This document shows positions 17,510 through 24,100 of a stretch of DNA of 37,065 bases, in pieces. The notes under the pieces are model-generated. The model was not told where the DNA came from. It worked only from the letters and a program-made list of their open reading frames with translations, and did no database searches. Both the position numbers and the translations under genes were made by a program. Numbering within the stretch: the first letter of the stretch is position 1; every line of letters begins with the position of its first letter. The stretch is taken from the NCBI GenBank assembly GCA_034429475.1, contig DAOUGD010000261.1:1-37065 (forward strand), read 5' to 3'. This DNA comes from JAKQHY01 sp034429475. GTDB lineage: Bacteria > Chloroflexota > Anaerolineae > B4-G1 > SLSP01.

Positions 17510-17537
17510 TTGACTCTTTCCAGAGGCTAACGATAAT
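17510..17537 (+). promoter_or_regulatory. Promoter giving a probably leaderless message
   Basis: TTGACT (17510-17515) and GATAAT (17532-17537) are 16 bp apart. The expected start of transcription falls at or next to ATG 17544, and no Shine-Dalgarno sequence precedes that ATG, so the regulator mRNA is likely leaderless. Confidence 0.6.
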
Positions 17538-17543
17538 CTGCGT

Positions 17544-18500
17544 ATGAGTGAAAGCCTGGAAATGTATCTTTCCACGATTATACACCTGCGCGCCGCTAAA
17601 AACGAACCGGTGTCTCTTTCGGCGCTGGCGAACGCGCTTTCCATTGCCAGCGTCTCGGTTAACGAGATGTGCCGGAAGTTGCAAGAGCAAGGGCTAGTGG
17701 TGTATCGCCCTTACAAGGGTGTCACGCTGACGGAAGAGGGCGAGCGGCGCGGGCGGGCGGTACTGCGCCGGCGCGGCCTGTGGACAGTGTTCCTGGCGCA
17801 GAAACTTGGCCTGGAGCCGGGCCGCGCGGCGGAGGTCGCCGATGCGCTGGAGCACGCCACGCCCAAAGATGTGACCGACCGCCTCGACGATTTCCTGGGA
17901 AATCCGCGCGTGACGCCGCTCGGCGCACCCATTCCCTCGGCCAACACGCAGGCAGCGTATCCGGTAGCCGTGCCCCTGACCGCGCTGGCAACCGGGCGGG
18001 TGGGGCATGTGGCGGAATTGCCGGCGGCGGCGCCCATCCGCGACTTCTTGCACCAGCAAGGGTTGCAAGTGGGGACGCCGACGACGGTGTTGAGCATCGC
18101 CGAGTCCGGCGAGCGGCTGTTGGCGCTGGGTGGGGAAGGCGCCGTCCGGCATCTCAGCGTGAGCCAGGATATTGCGGCGCAAATTCTGGTGACGCCGCAC
18201 GAGGATTTACTGGAAATTGCCGCGGCAGCGTGCGCGGAGGAAGGCCCTGCGCCTTACGTCAAACTGATCCCCTTGAGTCAGTTGCAAAAGGACGAGGTAG
18301 GTGTCGTCGTGCGCCTTAACAGCCGAGGCGCGCTGCGACAGCGCTTGCTGGACATGGGCGTCGTCACCAGCGCGGAAATTCGCCTCAAGCACAAAGCCCC
18401 CCTGGGCGATCCCCTGGAATTTATGGTGAAGGACTACCAGATTTCGCTGCGCAAGGAAGAGGCGGCGGAGATTATGGTGGAAGTCGCACTCTGCGCGTGA
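17544..18500 (+). CDS. DtxR-family metal regulator fused to tandem FeoA-like domains
   Basis: This 318-aa protein begins with a DtxR/MntR winged helix (MSESLEMYLSTIIHLRAAKNE, then LSIASVSVNEMCRKLQEQGLVVYRPYKGVTLTEEGE, residues 1-70), followed by the helical dimerisation domain (to about 140) with VADALEHATP. Two SH3-like FeoA domains follow: a diverged one (about 145-225, PLTALATGRVGHVAELPAAAPIRDFL) and a canonical one (about 238-316, PLSQLQKDEVGVVVRLN to LRQRLLDMGVV and DYQISLRKEEAAEIMV). DtxR proteins repress iron or manganese genes when metal-loaded. The fused FeoA domains hint at direct dialogue with Feo transport. The twin DtxR-like operators before feoA (22777-22845) are its likely targets. 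Confidence 0.88.
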   Translation: MSESLEMYLSTIIHLRAAKNEPVSLSALANALSIASVSVNEMCRKLQEQGLVVYRPYKGVTLTEEGERRGRAVLRRRGLWTVFLAQKLGLEPGRAAEVADALEHATPKDVTDRLDDFLGNPRVTPLGAPIPSANTQAAYPVAVPLTALATGRVGHVAELPAAAPIRDFLHQQGLQVGTPTTVLSIAESGERLLALGGEGAVRHLSVSQDIAAQILVTPHEDLLEIAAAACAEEGPAPYVKLIPLSQLQKDEVGVVVRLNSRGALRQRLLDMGVVTSAEIRLKHKAPLGDPLEFMVKDYQISLRKEEAAEIMVEVALCA

Positions 18501-18590
18501 CGTGGCCCCTCCTCCCCCGATGTCCCGTTGCCCGACGGTGACCTTATCCCTCGGTACATACCTCATCCAGCCTTTGATCTTGCCGGGCGT

Positions 18591-19181
18591 TTACCACCCG
18601 CGTGTATAGGTCTCGCCATAACATTCAGGGCACACGGGCTGGCCATCGCGTAAATGAGCGCGCGCTTCCATTACGCTCTCGCCGCACTGGGCGCAGCGCA
18701 CGCTTTTGAAGATGCGCGCCTTTTCCGGCAGCGGCGCATCAATCCACCGGATGTCGTACAGTTCTTTATCTGCCCCATGCCGGAGCCGCTCGAACATGGC
18801 CTGGCGTCGCTGCTCCGGCGTCTGGCCGGGCGTTTCCGGCGCCAGGCCGTACCGCAGCGCGACACGCAGCATTTTGCCGTCACTGCGCCGGCCAAAGGTG
18901 AACACCTGCTTACCCCAATCGCGCAAGATCAAATTCCCTTTGCCCAGTGTGCAGCCGGTGATGACCTGCACCGCATCCACCCCACAGGCGTCAGTCTCGC
19001 AAATGGCGACGAGTTCTTCATCTTGAGCGCGTTCTACGCCCAGCTCGCGCATTGCAATCAGCGCGGCGCGATACCCAATGGTCACGCCGGGGCAGTAGTG
19101 ACCGTGAAAGGCGATGACCTGCGCCAATAAAGCAGGAATTTCATCCATATTTTGTTGCTCTTGTGTCTTGGCTTTGTTCAT
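18591..19181 (-). CDS. FmdE-family protein with C-terminal zinc ribbon
   Basis: This 196-aa protein has the FmdE domain: FHGHYCPGVTIGYRAALIAMRELG (His and Cys of the metal site), ETDACGVDAVQVITGCTLGKGNLILRDWGKQVFTF, and a C-terminal CAQCGESVMEARAHLRDGQPVCPECY zinc ribbon. FmdE is named from formylmethanofuran dehydrogenase operons, but most bacterial members are of unknown role and are metal-binding. GGAG lies 8 nt before ATG 19181. Its ATG overlaps the stop of the upstream methyltransferase by 4 bp (ATGA), so translation is coupled. It ends a nickel-linked gene series. Confidence 0.88.
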   Translation of the reverse strand: MNKAKTQEQQNMDEIPALLAQVIAFHGHYCPGVTIGYRAALIAMRELGVERAQDEELVAICETDACGVDAVQVITGCTLGKGNLILRDWGKQVFTFGRRSDGKMLRVALRYGLAPETPGQTPEQRRQAMFERLRHGADKELYDIRWIDAPLPEKARIFKSVRCAQCGESVMEARAHLRDGQPVCPECYGETYTRGW

Positions 19182-19897
19182 GTTTTTTCTCCGATGACTA
19201 ATGTGTGGCGCTCTATCTCACCGCGCGCATTGGGTGTCTGGAAATACTCGTTCACCGCGCGCACGCGAATGTCAACCCCGCGTTGTGAGAGCATCGCTTG
19301 CCATAGCGTCATGTCAAAGCTGGCCCGGATGGGCTCAATGGAGAATAGAAGTCCCCTTGTCGTGAGCACGCGCGCCGTTTCGCGCAACAGTCCATTGGCA
19401 TCCAGGCCGGAAGTATGGTGATGCACGACCCACCCCATGAAAACGGTCGGGAATGTGGCTGAAGGAAAGGGCAACGCCTCACCCACCGCACGCACCACTT
19501 GATCAAGCTGGCTGCGGCGCATCAATTGCACGCCCAACATTGACGGTTCGACATACACTGCGCGCATGTCCAACTCATTATACAGTATGGCGAGGCGTCC
19601 CCATCCCGCGCCTATATCCAGGATCGGGCGGCCTTTGGGCAGGGTGTGGCGTAACAGGGCGAATTCGCGCTGTTCTGCCTCAATCTCCAGTTCTGCGTCG
19701 CGCACGGCGTACTCAGTACACTTGCGTAACGCGGCTTCCCACTCGGCGCCCGGCTGGTCAACGTCAGAGCAAACCCAGTAGGCATATGCGGTGAGCATAG
19801 TTTCGATATCGGCCTGGCCGGGCAGTCGGTCTGCCAGCGCCTCGCGCAGCCGCCGGCGGGTCAGGTCGTACAAAGTCAACGCTTTGGTCACACTCAT
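19178..19897 (-). CDS. Class I SAM-dependent methyltransferase
   Basis: This encodes 239 aa. An N-terminal helical extension (about 1-85) precedes the Rossmann core: PILDIGAGWGRLAILYNEL (motif I), VYVEPS (motif II), GEALPFPSATFPTVFMGWVVHHH (motif IV) and ETARVLTTRGLLFSIEP. It is UbiE-like in pattern. It starts 9 bp after the epimerase gene's stop and overlaps the FmdE gene by 4 bp, so it is in the same operon. The substrate is unknown; a metal-cofactor or sugar-linked role is only suggested by the neighbours. Confidence 0.82.
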   Translation of the reverse strand: MSVTKALTLYDLTRRRLREALADRLPGQADIETMLTAYAYWVCSDVDQPGAEWEAALRKCTEYAVRDAELEIEAEQREFALLRHTLPKGRPILDIGAGWGRLAILYNELDMRAVYVEPSMLGVQLMRRSQLDQVVRAVGEALPFPSATFPTVFMGWVVHHHTSGLDANGLLRETARVLTTRGLLFSIEPIRASFDMTLWQAMLSQRGVDIRVRAVNEYFQTPNARGEIERHTLVIGEKT

Positions 19898-19906
19898 GCT
19901 TCGTCC

Positions 19907-20785
19907 TCAGAAGAACAGCTTCACCAACCTCAAAATCCCCTGCTGCCAGGGAACACGGTGCGTGACGCCGGCGGTTTTGCCAAATTTTTGCAGGTTGTCC
20001 AGATACCATTGGTAATTTCTGAGCAACGCCTCCCGATTCGAATACCGGGGCTTGAAACTCAAGACTTTTTCCGCCTTGGCGATGGACACAAACGATTCTT
20101 TGCCGACGGTCTCGTAGACCCACTGATAAACCGGTGAAATCCCCAGCTTTTCCAACAGCCGCAGGACTATAATGGCCGGCCCTTCTGGAATTGGAATGAC
20201 GCGCTTGCCGCGCCCGGCGGCATCCAGCACGGCCTGGAAATCCGTCTTGGGCGTCCCAAACGCTTTGGCCCCAAGGTTGAACGTGTCGTTGACTGTGTCG
20301 CGTGGCAGGAGGCTGCACTGCCAGATGGCGTCGCACAAATCCTCCACGTCGAGATACTGATAAGGATTGTCGCCCCGGCCCAGAATCGGGAAGTTGCGCC
20401 CCTCTCTGGCCCACTCGTACAGCAGAGAGAAGATCCCCAACCGCTCCGGGCCGATGAAGGATTTGGGCCGCAGGATGGGGATACACATACCCCGCGCCTG
20501 GTACTCGCGGCAAAGCGCCTCGGCCTGGACTTTGGTTTCGCCGTAGGGGCCGACGCCGTCCAACAGATCCTCTTCCAGCAGCGGATGATGGTCGGGGATG
20601 CCGTAAACCGCGGTGCTGGAAATGTGGATGACGCGCTCGATCCCCTGCTGGTAGGCGGCTTCGAGGACGTTGCGCGTGCCAGCCACGTTGGTCGTGCGGA
20701 TATCTTCCGGCGAATACAGCGGCAATGCGGCGGCCGCGTGGACCACGATATCACAGCCCTGCATAGCGCGCATGACCGTGTTCAT
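19907..20785 (-). CDS. NAD-dependent epimerase/dehydratase, C-terminal part of a frameshifted gene
   Basis: These 292 codons hold most of an extended SDR epimerase: VVHAAAALPLYSPEDIRTTNVAGTRNVLEAA, ISSTAVYG (catalytic Ser/Thr), VGPYGETKVQAEAL (catalytic YxxxK) and LRPKSFIGPERLG. They lack the NAD-binding GxxGxxG start. That part is the separate frame at 20782-20964. Adding one base near 20790-20795 turns GDYAI-stop into GDIRDMNTVM and joins both into a normal protein of about 352 aa. ATGA overlaps the stop of the N-terminal frame, so both pieces could be made separately, but a one-base deletion or sequencing error is the simpler reading. Substrate unknown; nucleotide-sugar type is possible. 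Confidence 0.8.
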   Translation of the reverse strand: MNTVMRAMQGCDIVVHAAAALPLYSPEDIRTTNVAGTRNVLEAAYQQGIERVIHISSTAVYGIPDHHPLLEEDLLDGVGPYGETKVQAEALCREYQARGMCIPILRPKSFIGPERLGIFSLLYEWAREGRNFPILGRGDNPYQYLDVEDLCDAIWQCSLLPRDTVNDTFNLGAKAFGTPKTDFQAVLDAAGRGKRVIPIPEGPAIIVLRLLEKLGISPVYQWVYETVGKESFVSIAKAEKVLSFKPRYSNREALLRNYQWYLDNLQKFGKTAGVTHRVPWQQGILRLVKLFF

Positions 20786-20964
20786 ATCGCGTAATCGCCC
20801 TGAAGGGCTGCCACCTGATCACTAACGTCGGGATAGGTGAAATCGGCGATGTCCAGGGAGGTCACCATGTGCCCACGTCGCAGCAGGTAGCGGGCCAAGT
20901 TGATCCCCAGAAAGCCTGCGCCGCCGGTGATGAGAAAATGCCTAGGTGACACGGTCGCTGTCAT
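20782..20964 (-). CDS. NAD-binding N-terminal fragment of the frameshifted epimerase
   Basis: This encodes 60 aa: SPRHFLITGGAGFLGINLARYLLRRGHMVTSLDIADF is the Rossmann betaalphabeta of an extended SDR, with the TGGAGFLG dinucleotide-binding motif at about residues 12-19. ATG 20964 overlaps the HypB stop codon by 4 bp (ATGA). The frame ends at a TGA that overlaps the next ATG, exactly where the rest of the epimerase continues in another frame. On its own it could not form an active enzyme. Confidence 0.75.
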   Translation of the reverse strand: MTATVSPRHFLITGGAGFLGINLARYLLRRGHMVTSLDIADFTYPDVSDQVAALQGDYAI

Positions 20965-21680
20965 TGTGGCGAGATGCGCGTCTTTTGCGCTGCTATCCAG
21001 GCCAGCCACTCCGCCATCCCCGCGCCGGTTTGGGCCGAAAGCGTGATGACCGGCGCTTTGGGATTCAGGCCGTGGACGAGAACCTGGAACGCCTCCAGGT
21101 CAAAGTTCAGCACCGATAGTAAATCCGACTTGGTCACCACCACCAGGTCTACCGCTTCAAAGATGCCGGGGTATTTGTAGGGTTTGTCGTCGCCCTCCGG
21201 CACACTGAGCAGGGCCACCCGGTGCGTCTCCCCCAAATCGAAGGCTATGGGACAGATAAGGTTGCCCACATTCTCGATGAAGATCGCGTCGAGATGCCCC
21301 TCCGGCAGGGCGTGAAGTGCGTTGTGAACTTGGGGCGCGTCCAGGTGACAACCGCCGCCGGTGTTGATTTGCACGACCGGCGCGCCGGTCGTGGCGATGC
21401 GTTCAGCGTCTATCTGCGATGCAACGTCGCCTTCGATCACGCCAATCCGGTATTTGTCTCGGAGCGCGGCGATGGTCGCCATCAATAAGGTAGTTTTTCC
21501 GCTGCCGGGTGAGGACATCATATTGACCGCTAACATCCCCAGTTCGGCAAAGTGCGTCCGGTTATGCTGCGCGGCCTGGTCATTCGCGCTGAGAATGTTT
21601 TGGATGACCGGGATTTTGCCCGCCGGCGTGGTTACGTCATGCGTATGGGTATGGTCTTCACAACCACAAGTGTCACACAT
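20961..21680 (-). CDS. hypB: Hydrogenase/urease nickel incorporation GTPase HypB
   Basis: This encodes 239 aa from ATG 21680 (GGAGG ahead). HypB is a GTPase that delivers nickel to [NiFe] hydrogenase precursors with HypA. The N-terminus MCDTCGCEDHTHTHD carries the CxxCGC high-affinity nickel motif and a His-rich stretch. Then come the P-loop MMSSPGSGKTTLL (about 53-64), EGDVASQIDAERI (switch), GGGCHLDAPQV (the metal site Cys-His at the G-domain dimer interface) and VVVTKSDLL (NKxD equivalent). No hypA or hydrogenase structural gene is in the window, so its client lies elsewhere. It follows cooT after a terminator-bearing leader. Confidence 0.96.
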   Translation of the reverse strand: MCDTCGCEDHTHTHDVTTPAGKIPVIQNILSANDQAAQHNRTHFAELGMLAVNMMSSPGSGKTTLLMATIAALRDKYRIGVIEGDVASQIDAERIATTGAPVVQINTGGGCHLDAPQVHNALHALPEGHLDAIFIENVGNLICPIAFDLGETHRVALLSVPEGDDKPYKYPGIFEAVDLVVVTKSDLLSVLNFDLEAFQVLVHGLNPKAPVITLSAQTGAGMAEWLAWIAAQKTRISPQ

Positions 21681-21716
21681 AGGGCCTCCTTCAAAAATAG
21701 TAAATCTGCAAATCAC

Positions 21717-21771
21717 AAAAAAGGGCCACGAAGGTTCCGGCTTCAAGCCGGATGGTTGCCTTCATGGCCCT
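21717..21771 (-). promoter_or_regulatory. hypB leader hairpin with U-tract (attenuator candidate)
   Basis: Read leftward, AGGGCCATGAAGG (21771-21759) pairs with CCTTCGTGGCCCT (21734-21722) with one G-U, enclosing a CCGGC-loop-GCCGG inner hairpin, and six U residues follow (21722-21717). It is a strong intrinsic terminator 37 nt before the hypB ATG. A GCC-AUGAA-GGC sub-hairpin matches the AUGAA-loop hairpin in the cooT leader. It could end cooT transcripts or control hypB conditionally. Confidence 0.65.
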
Positions 21772-21800
21772 ATGAGAACACTGGCGGAAGTAAGGATTTT

Positions 21801-21858
21801 ACCGCCCAGAACGCTGAGTTTTTTATCTTTTCTCTGTGGTCTCAGCGTCCTCTGCGGT
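21801..21858. repeat. Dispersed repeat, ACCGCAGAG...CTCTGCGGT family
   Basis: ACCGCCCAGAACGCTGAG (21801-21818) and CTCAGCGTCCTCTGCGGT (21841-21858) are 15/18 complementary around a T-rich centre. The element lies in the cooT-hypB gap, upstream of the hypB leader hairpin. Confidence 0.7.
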
Positions 21859-21897
21859 GGAAAAAAATTGAAACCGCATCACAACAGTCAGACGGTA

Positions 21898-22119
21898 TCA
21901 CTTCAAGTTGGATATAGGCAGGGAGGCTTCTGGAATACGCTCCAGATAGACAGTGTGATCCAAGAAGTTTATCTGCGTCACCCGCCCGCGAATGAGCTTT
22001 TGCTCACCCAACAGGTTCACCAGGAGGTAGACACCGTTCTCGCTTTGAACTTCGGTGACGTTGTCCATCACCTGGTGTGCGCCGGTTTCGTCCACAATGT
22101 AGACTTTGGATTCACACAT
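21898..22119 (-). CDS. cooT: CooT-family nickel-binding protein
   Basis: This encodes 73 aa from ATG 22119, with AAGGAG ahead. The sequence MCESKVYIVDETGAHQVMDNVTEVQSENGVYLLVNLLGEQKLIRGRV matches the small beta-barrel CooT family, in which the conserved Cys2 is needed to bind Ni(II) as a dimer in carbon monoxide dehydrogenase maturation. Here it precedes hypB, which supports a nickel role, but no CODH genes are present. It has its own consensus promoter and a leader with a terminator-like hairpin. The client metalloenzyme is unknown. Confidence 0.9.
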   Translation of the reverse strand: MCESKVYIVDETGAHQVMDNVTEVQSENGVYLLVNLLGEQKLIRGRVTQINFLDHTVYLERIPEASLPISNLK

Positions 22120-22142
22120 GGTCACTCCTTCCTTGACGCCAC

Positions 22143-22216
22143 AAAAAAACGCCAACCCTGGCCTTCAGACCGATGGGCGGCGTTTTCATCACACCGGGTG
22201 TTGGCTTCATGCCAAC
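22143..22216 (-). promoter_or_regulatory. cooT leader: AUGAA-loop hairpin plus terminator-like hairpin
   Basis: Read leftward from the predicted transcript start (about 22217), GUUGGC-AUGAA-GCCAAC forms a 5' hairpin (22216-22200). A second structure has AAAACGCC (22186-22179) pairing with GGCGUUUU (22153-22146), inner CCC/GGG pairing, and seven U residues. The segment GCCAACACCC of the first hairpin can instead pair with GGGUUGGC of the terminator stem, so the two folds are mutually exclusive, the usual logic of a riboswitch or attenuator. No match to the NiCo riboswitch as I remember it. Confidence 0.6.
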
Positions 22217-22223
22217 GAGCGCA

Positions 22224-22251
22224 ACTATAGCACAAACGGTCACGCTGTCAA
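22224..22251 (-). promoter_or_regulatory. cooT promoter
   Basis: Read leftward, TTGACA (22251-22246) and TATAGT (22229-22224) are 16 bp apart. The -35 overlaps the stop codon of the DUF3842 gene. Predicted start near 22217, giving a leader of about 98 nt before cooT. Confidence 0.7.
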
Positions 22252-22697
22252 TTCGCCTGGGGCAGCGTCTGCCGGATGAGGTCAATGGCGGCACCGATTT
22301 GTTTGGTAAGAGCCTGCCACTCAATGCCTACAAGTTCAAAGTGCGGTTGGTTGACGGGCAGCAACAGCTTGCGCCCCCGCGCGCCGGCCACAGCGATAGC
22401 AATATCCGGCGTGATCTCGCCCATCATCGAATTGGGGATCACGACGCCAATGGGCGCCAGGATGAAATCGGCTTCGTTAATCGAGACGCGAATGGCGTTC
22501 TCGCCGCTCGCGCCCCGGCTGGCCCGCGCCTGCATCATCTTCTGGGTCGCGATGGCGTTGGCGCCCAACGCGATGATCTCGATGTCTAAGGGCAATTCTT
22601 GCCGCAACTGCGTGACAATCTGCGCGCCGATGCCGCCGCCCATACCGTCAATCACGGCAATCACCGGAGCAGAGGATTTGGGAATATAAACCGTCAT
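22248..22697 (-). CDS. DUF3842 family protein
   Basis: This encodes 149 aa. APVIAVIDGMGGGIGAQIVTQLRQE is a Gly-rich nucleotide-binding-like loop after the first strand. Then come ALGANAIATQKMMQARASRGASGENAIRVSINEADFILAPIGVVIPNSMMGEITPDIAIAVAGARGRKLLLPVN. I recognise the IDGMGGGIG and GANAIAT pattern as DUF3842, an uncharacterised family common in Firmicutes and Chloroflexota. Its place just upstream of cooT and hypB suggests a link to nickel enzymes; that is inference. The ribosome site is weak. Confidence 0.8.
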   Translation of the reverse strand: MTVYIPKSSAPVIAVIDGMGGGIGAQIVTQLRQELPLDIEIIALGANAIATQKMMQARASRGASGENAIRVSINEADFILAPIGVVIPNSMMGEITPDIAIAVAGARGRKLLLPVNQPHFELVGIEWQALTKQIGAAIDLIRQTLPQAN

Positions 22698-22776
22698 ACG
22701 CCGTCTCGCTTTTCAGGATGATATCAGTCGTTATTGTATTCACGGCGTCATGGGTGTCAAGGTAGCTGCCGTTATC

Positions 22777-22794
22777 TTTAGGCATACCTTATAA
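22777..22794 (+). promoter_or_regulatory. DtxR-type operator 1 of the feo promoter
   Basis: TTTAGGCATACCTTATAA contains the AGGnnnnCCT dyad typical of DtxR/MntR/IdeR operators. An identical 18-mer lies 51 bp downstream; this copy sits just upstream of the -35. Confidence 0.72.
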
Positions 22795-22800
22795 ATTCGC

Positions 22801-22828
22801 TTGACAAGAATCAAGAGTGTGATAATAT
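22801..22828 (+). promoter_or_regulatory. feo cluster promoter
   Basis: TTGACA (22801-22806) and TAATAT (22823-22828) are 16 bp apart, placed exactly between two identical DtxR-type operators. The start of transcription should fall inside operator 2. Confidence 0.72.
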
Positions 22829-22845
22829 TTAGGCATACCTTATAA
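22828..22845 (+). promoter_or_regulatory. DtxR-type operator 2 of the feo promoter
   Basis: This is an exact second copy of TTTAGGCATACCTTATAA, overlapping the end of the -10 and the expected transcription start. Metal-loaded DtxR-FeoA protein (17544-18500) is the likeliest binder. Confidence 0.72.
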
Positions 22846-22891
22846 TTTAACGGCATTATATTCCAGTTAACCATAAAAAACGGAGGCAAAA

Positions 22892-23131
22892 ATGCTGAAA
22901 CAATTAAGCGATCTAAAGCCCGGCGAAGCGGGCACGGTGCGCAAGGTGGAAGGCGATAAAGTCGTCCGCCGCCGTATGCTGGACATGGGGCTGGTCAACG
23001 GCGCGGAGGTGCACGTCAAGCGCGTCGCGCCGCTCGGCGATCCCATCGAGTTCGAGGTGCGCGGCTACAGCCTCTCACTGCGTAAATCGGAGGCGCAGAT
23101 TGTTCACGTGGAGACGGGGGAGGCTCTATGA
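22892..23131 (+). CDS. feoA: FeoA, ferrous iron transport accessory protein (first copy)
   Basis: This 79-aa SH3-fold protein is a cytoplasmic partner of the FeoB ferrous iron channel. It has the FeoA pattern: LSDLKPGEAGTVRKVEGDKVVRRRMLDMGLVNGAEVHVKRVAPLGDPIEFEVRGYSLSLRKSEAQIVHVE. ACGGAGG precedes the ATG. It heads the feo operon behind the iron-regulated promoter, and its stop overlaps the next start by 4 bp (ATGA). It closely resembles the last domain of the DtxR-FeoA fusion upstream (APLGDPIEF versus APLGDPLEF; SLSLRKSEA versus QISLRKEEA). Confidence 0.95.
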   Translation: MLKQLSDLKPGEAGTVRKVEGDKVVRRRMLDMGLVNGAEVHVKRVAPLGDPIEFEVRGYSLSLRKSEAQIVHVETGEAL

Positions 23132-23355
23132 TGCCCCTGACGATGGCGCAACCGGGTGAGTCGGTGAAGCTGGTGGCCTTGCACGGTGGCCAGCAGATGC
23201 GCAAGCGATTGGCAGATTTGGGGCTGACGCTGGACATGCCCCTGCGTGTAGTGCAGGGCAATGGTCACGGCCCGCTCATCATCGCCGTGAAAGACACCCG
23301 TCTCGCCATCGGGCGCGGCATGGCGCACCACATTATGGTAGAGCCGTGCGAGTAG
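23128..23355 (+). CDS. feoA: FeoA, second copy
   Basis: This encodes 75 aa with the FeoA fold pattern: MPLTMAQPGESVKLVALHGGQQMRKRLADLGLTLDMPLRVVQGNGHGPLIIAVKDTRLAIGRGMAHHIMV. It is more diverged than the first copy, with GPLIIAVKDTRLAIGRGMA in the usual C-terminal strand region. It overlaps the first feoA by 4 bp, so the two are made together and may form a heteromeric regulator of FeoB. Tandem feoA genes are common in clostridial-type feo loci. Confidence 0.92.
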   Translation: MMPLTMAQPGESVKLVALHGGQQMRKRLADLGLTLDMPLRVVQGNGHGPLIIAVKDTRLAIGRGMAHHIMVEPCE

Positions 23356-23357
23356 CG

Positions 23358-23458
23358 AGTTAGGAGCTAGGAGTTAGGAGAGACGAATTGCGACTGTCTG
23401 ACTATCTGACTACCCGACTTCGGACTTTGGACTTTGGACTTTAGACTATTTTAAGGAG
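23358..23458 (+). repeat. Simple-repeat array (GAGTTAGGAG and GACTnnnGACT units) before feoB-N
   Basis: It starts with GAGTTAGGAGCTAGGAGTTA-type units and continues with tandem GACTATCTGACTACCCGACT and GGACTTTGGACTTTGGACTT units. It ends in GACTATTTTAAGGAG (23444-23458), whose last bases are the ribosome site of the next gene. The same ending occurs at 26407-26423 and 27153-27166, and in a variant at 36019-36004. Confidence 0.75.
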
Positions 23459-23465
23459 TGAAACG

Positions 23466-23978
23466 ATGACGACGGCAACGATTGCTTTGGCCGGCAACCC
23501 CAATGTGGGGAAGAGTACGGTGTTCAACGCGCTCACCGGGGCGCGGCAGCACGTGGGGAACTGGCCGGGGAAGACGGTGGAGAAGAAAGAAGGGAGCTGG
23601 ACCTATCGGGGCCAGACGTACACGATTGTAGATTTGCCGGGGACGTACAGCCTCACGGCGTTCTCGATGGAGGAAATTATTGCCCGCGATTTTATCATTG
23701 ACGCGCGGCCCGATGCGGTGGTGGTGGTGGCCGATTCCGCCAATCTGGAGCGGAATCTGTATCTGGTTGTGCAAATTATCGAAATGGGCGCGCCGGTGAT
23801 TGTCGCGCTGAACATGGCCGATATTGCCGAGTCGAAGGGGGTAAAAATCAACGTGGAAAAGCTGGCGCAGGGGCTTGGCGTCCCGGTTGTCCCCACCACT
23901 GCGCGCGACGGGCAGGGATTGGAAGCCTTGAGCCAGGCCATCGTCGCCGCGCTCAATTCATCCCAGAAATCATCATGA
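23466..23978 (+). CDS. feoB: FeoB N-terminal G-protein domain as a separate gene
   Basis: This 170-aa protein is the GTPase half of FeoB. G1 is GNPNVGKST (10-18); then VGNWPGKTVEKKEG (G2/switch I region with conserved Thr), DLPGTYSL (G3), NMAD (G4) and a G5-like TTARDGQGLE. Normally this domain is fused to the membrane channel; here the chain ends after the G fold and the channel is a separate gene 122 bp on. GTP binding should gate the ferrous iron channel in trans. A strong SD (TTAAGGAG) is supplied by the end of the preceding repeat. Confidence 0.94.
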   Translation: MTTATIALAGNPNVGKSTVFNALTGARQHVGNWPGKTVEKKEGSWTYRGQTYTIVDLPGTYSLTAFSMEEIIARDFIIDARPDAVVVVADSANLERNLYLVVQIIEMGAPVIVALNMADIAESKGVKINVEKLAQGLGVPVVPTTARDGQGLEALSQAIVAALNSSQKSS

Positions 23979-24005
23979 ACCTGGGCCGCCGGCAAGGATA
24001 AGAAT

Positions 24006-24067
24006 TTCACGCAAAGGCGCAAAGACGCAAAGAGAAAAAACTTAGCGCGCTTGGCGGTTTTGCGTGA
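24006..24067 (+). repeat. Dispersed repeat, CGCAAAG family, between the two feoB parts
   Basis: TTCACGCAAAGGCGCAAAG, then ACGCAAAGAG, and a far arm TTTTGCGTGA (24058-24067) complementary to TCACGCAAA (24007-24015). The left arm is nearly identical to 15316-15343. It lies 5' of the FeoB channel gene. Confidence 0.75.
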
Positions 24068-24100
24068 GCTGGATTTCTATTTTTTGGAGAAACAAAGAAA

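Noticed and set aside
22143..22216. NiCo (czcD) riboswitch before cooT
   Set aside because: The position is attractive, but the conserved G-rich internal loops of the NiCo motif as I remember it are not present; only hairpins and a terminator can be seen.
23358..23458. CRISPR array
   Set aside because: The units are 7-10 bp and degenerate, with no spacer-length unique sequence between them, and there are no cas genes.
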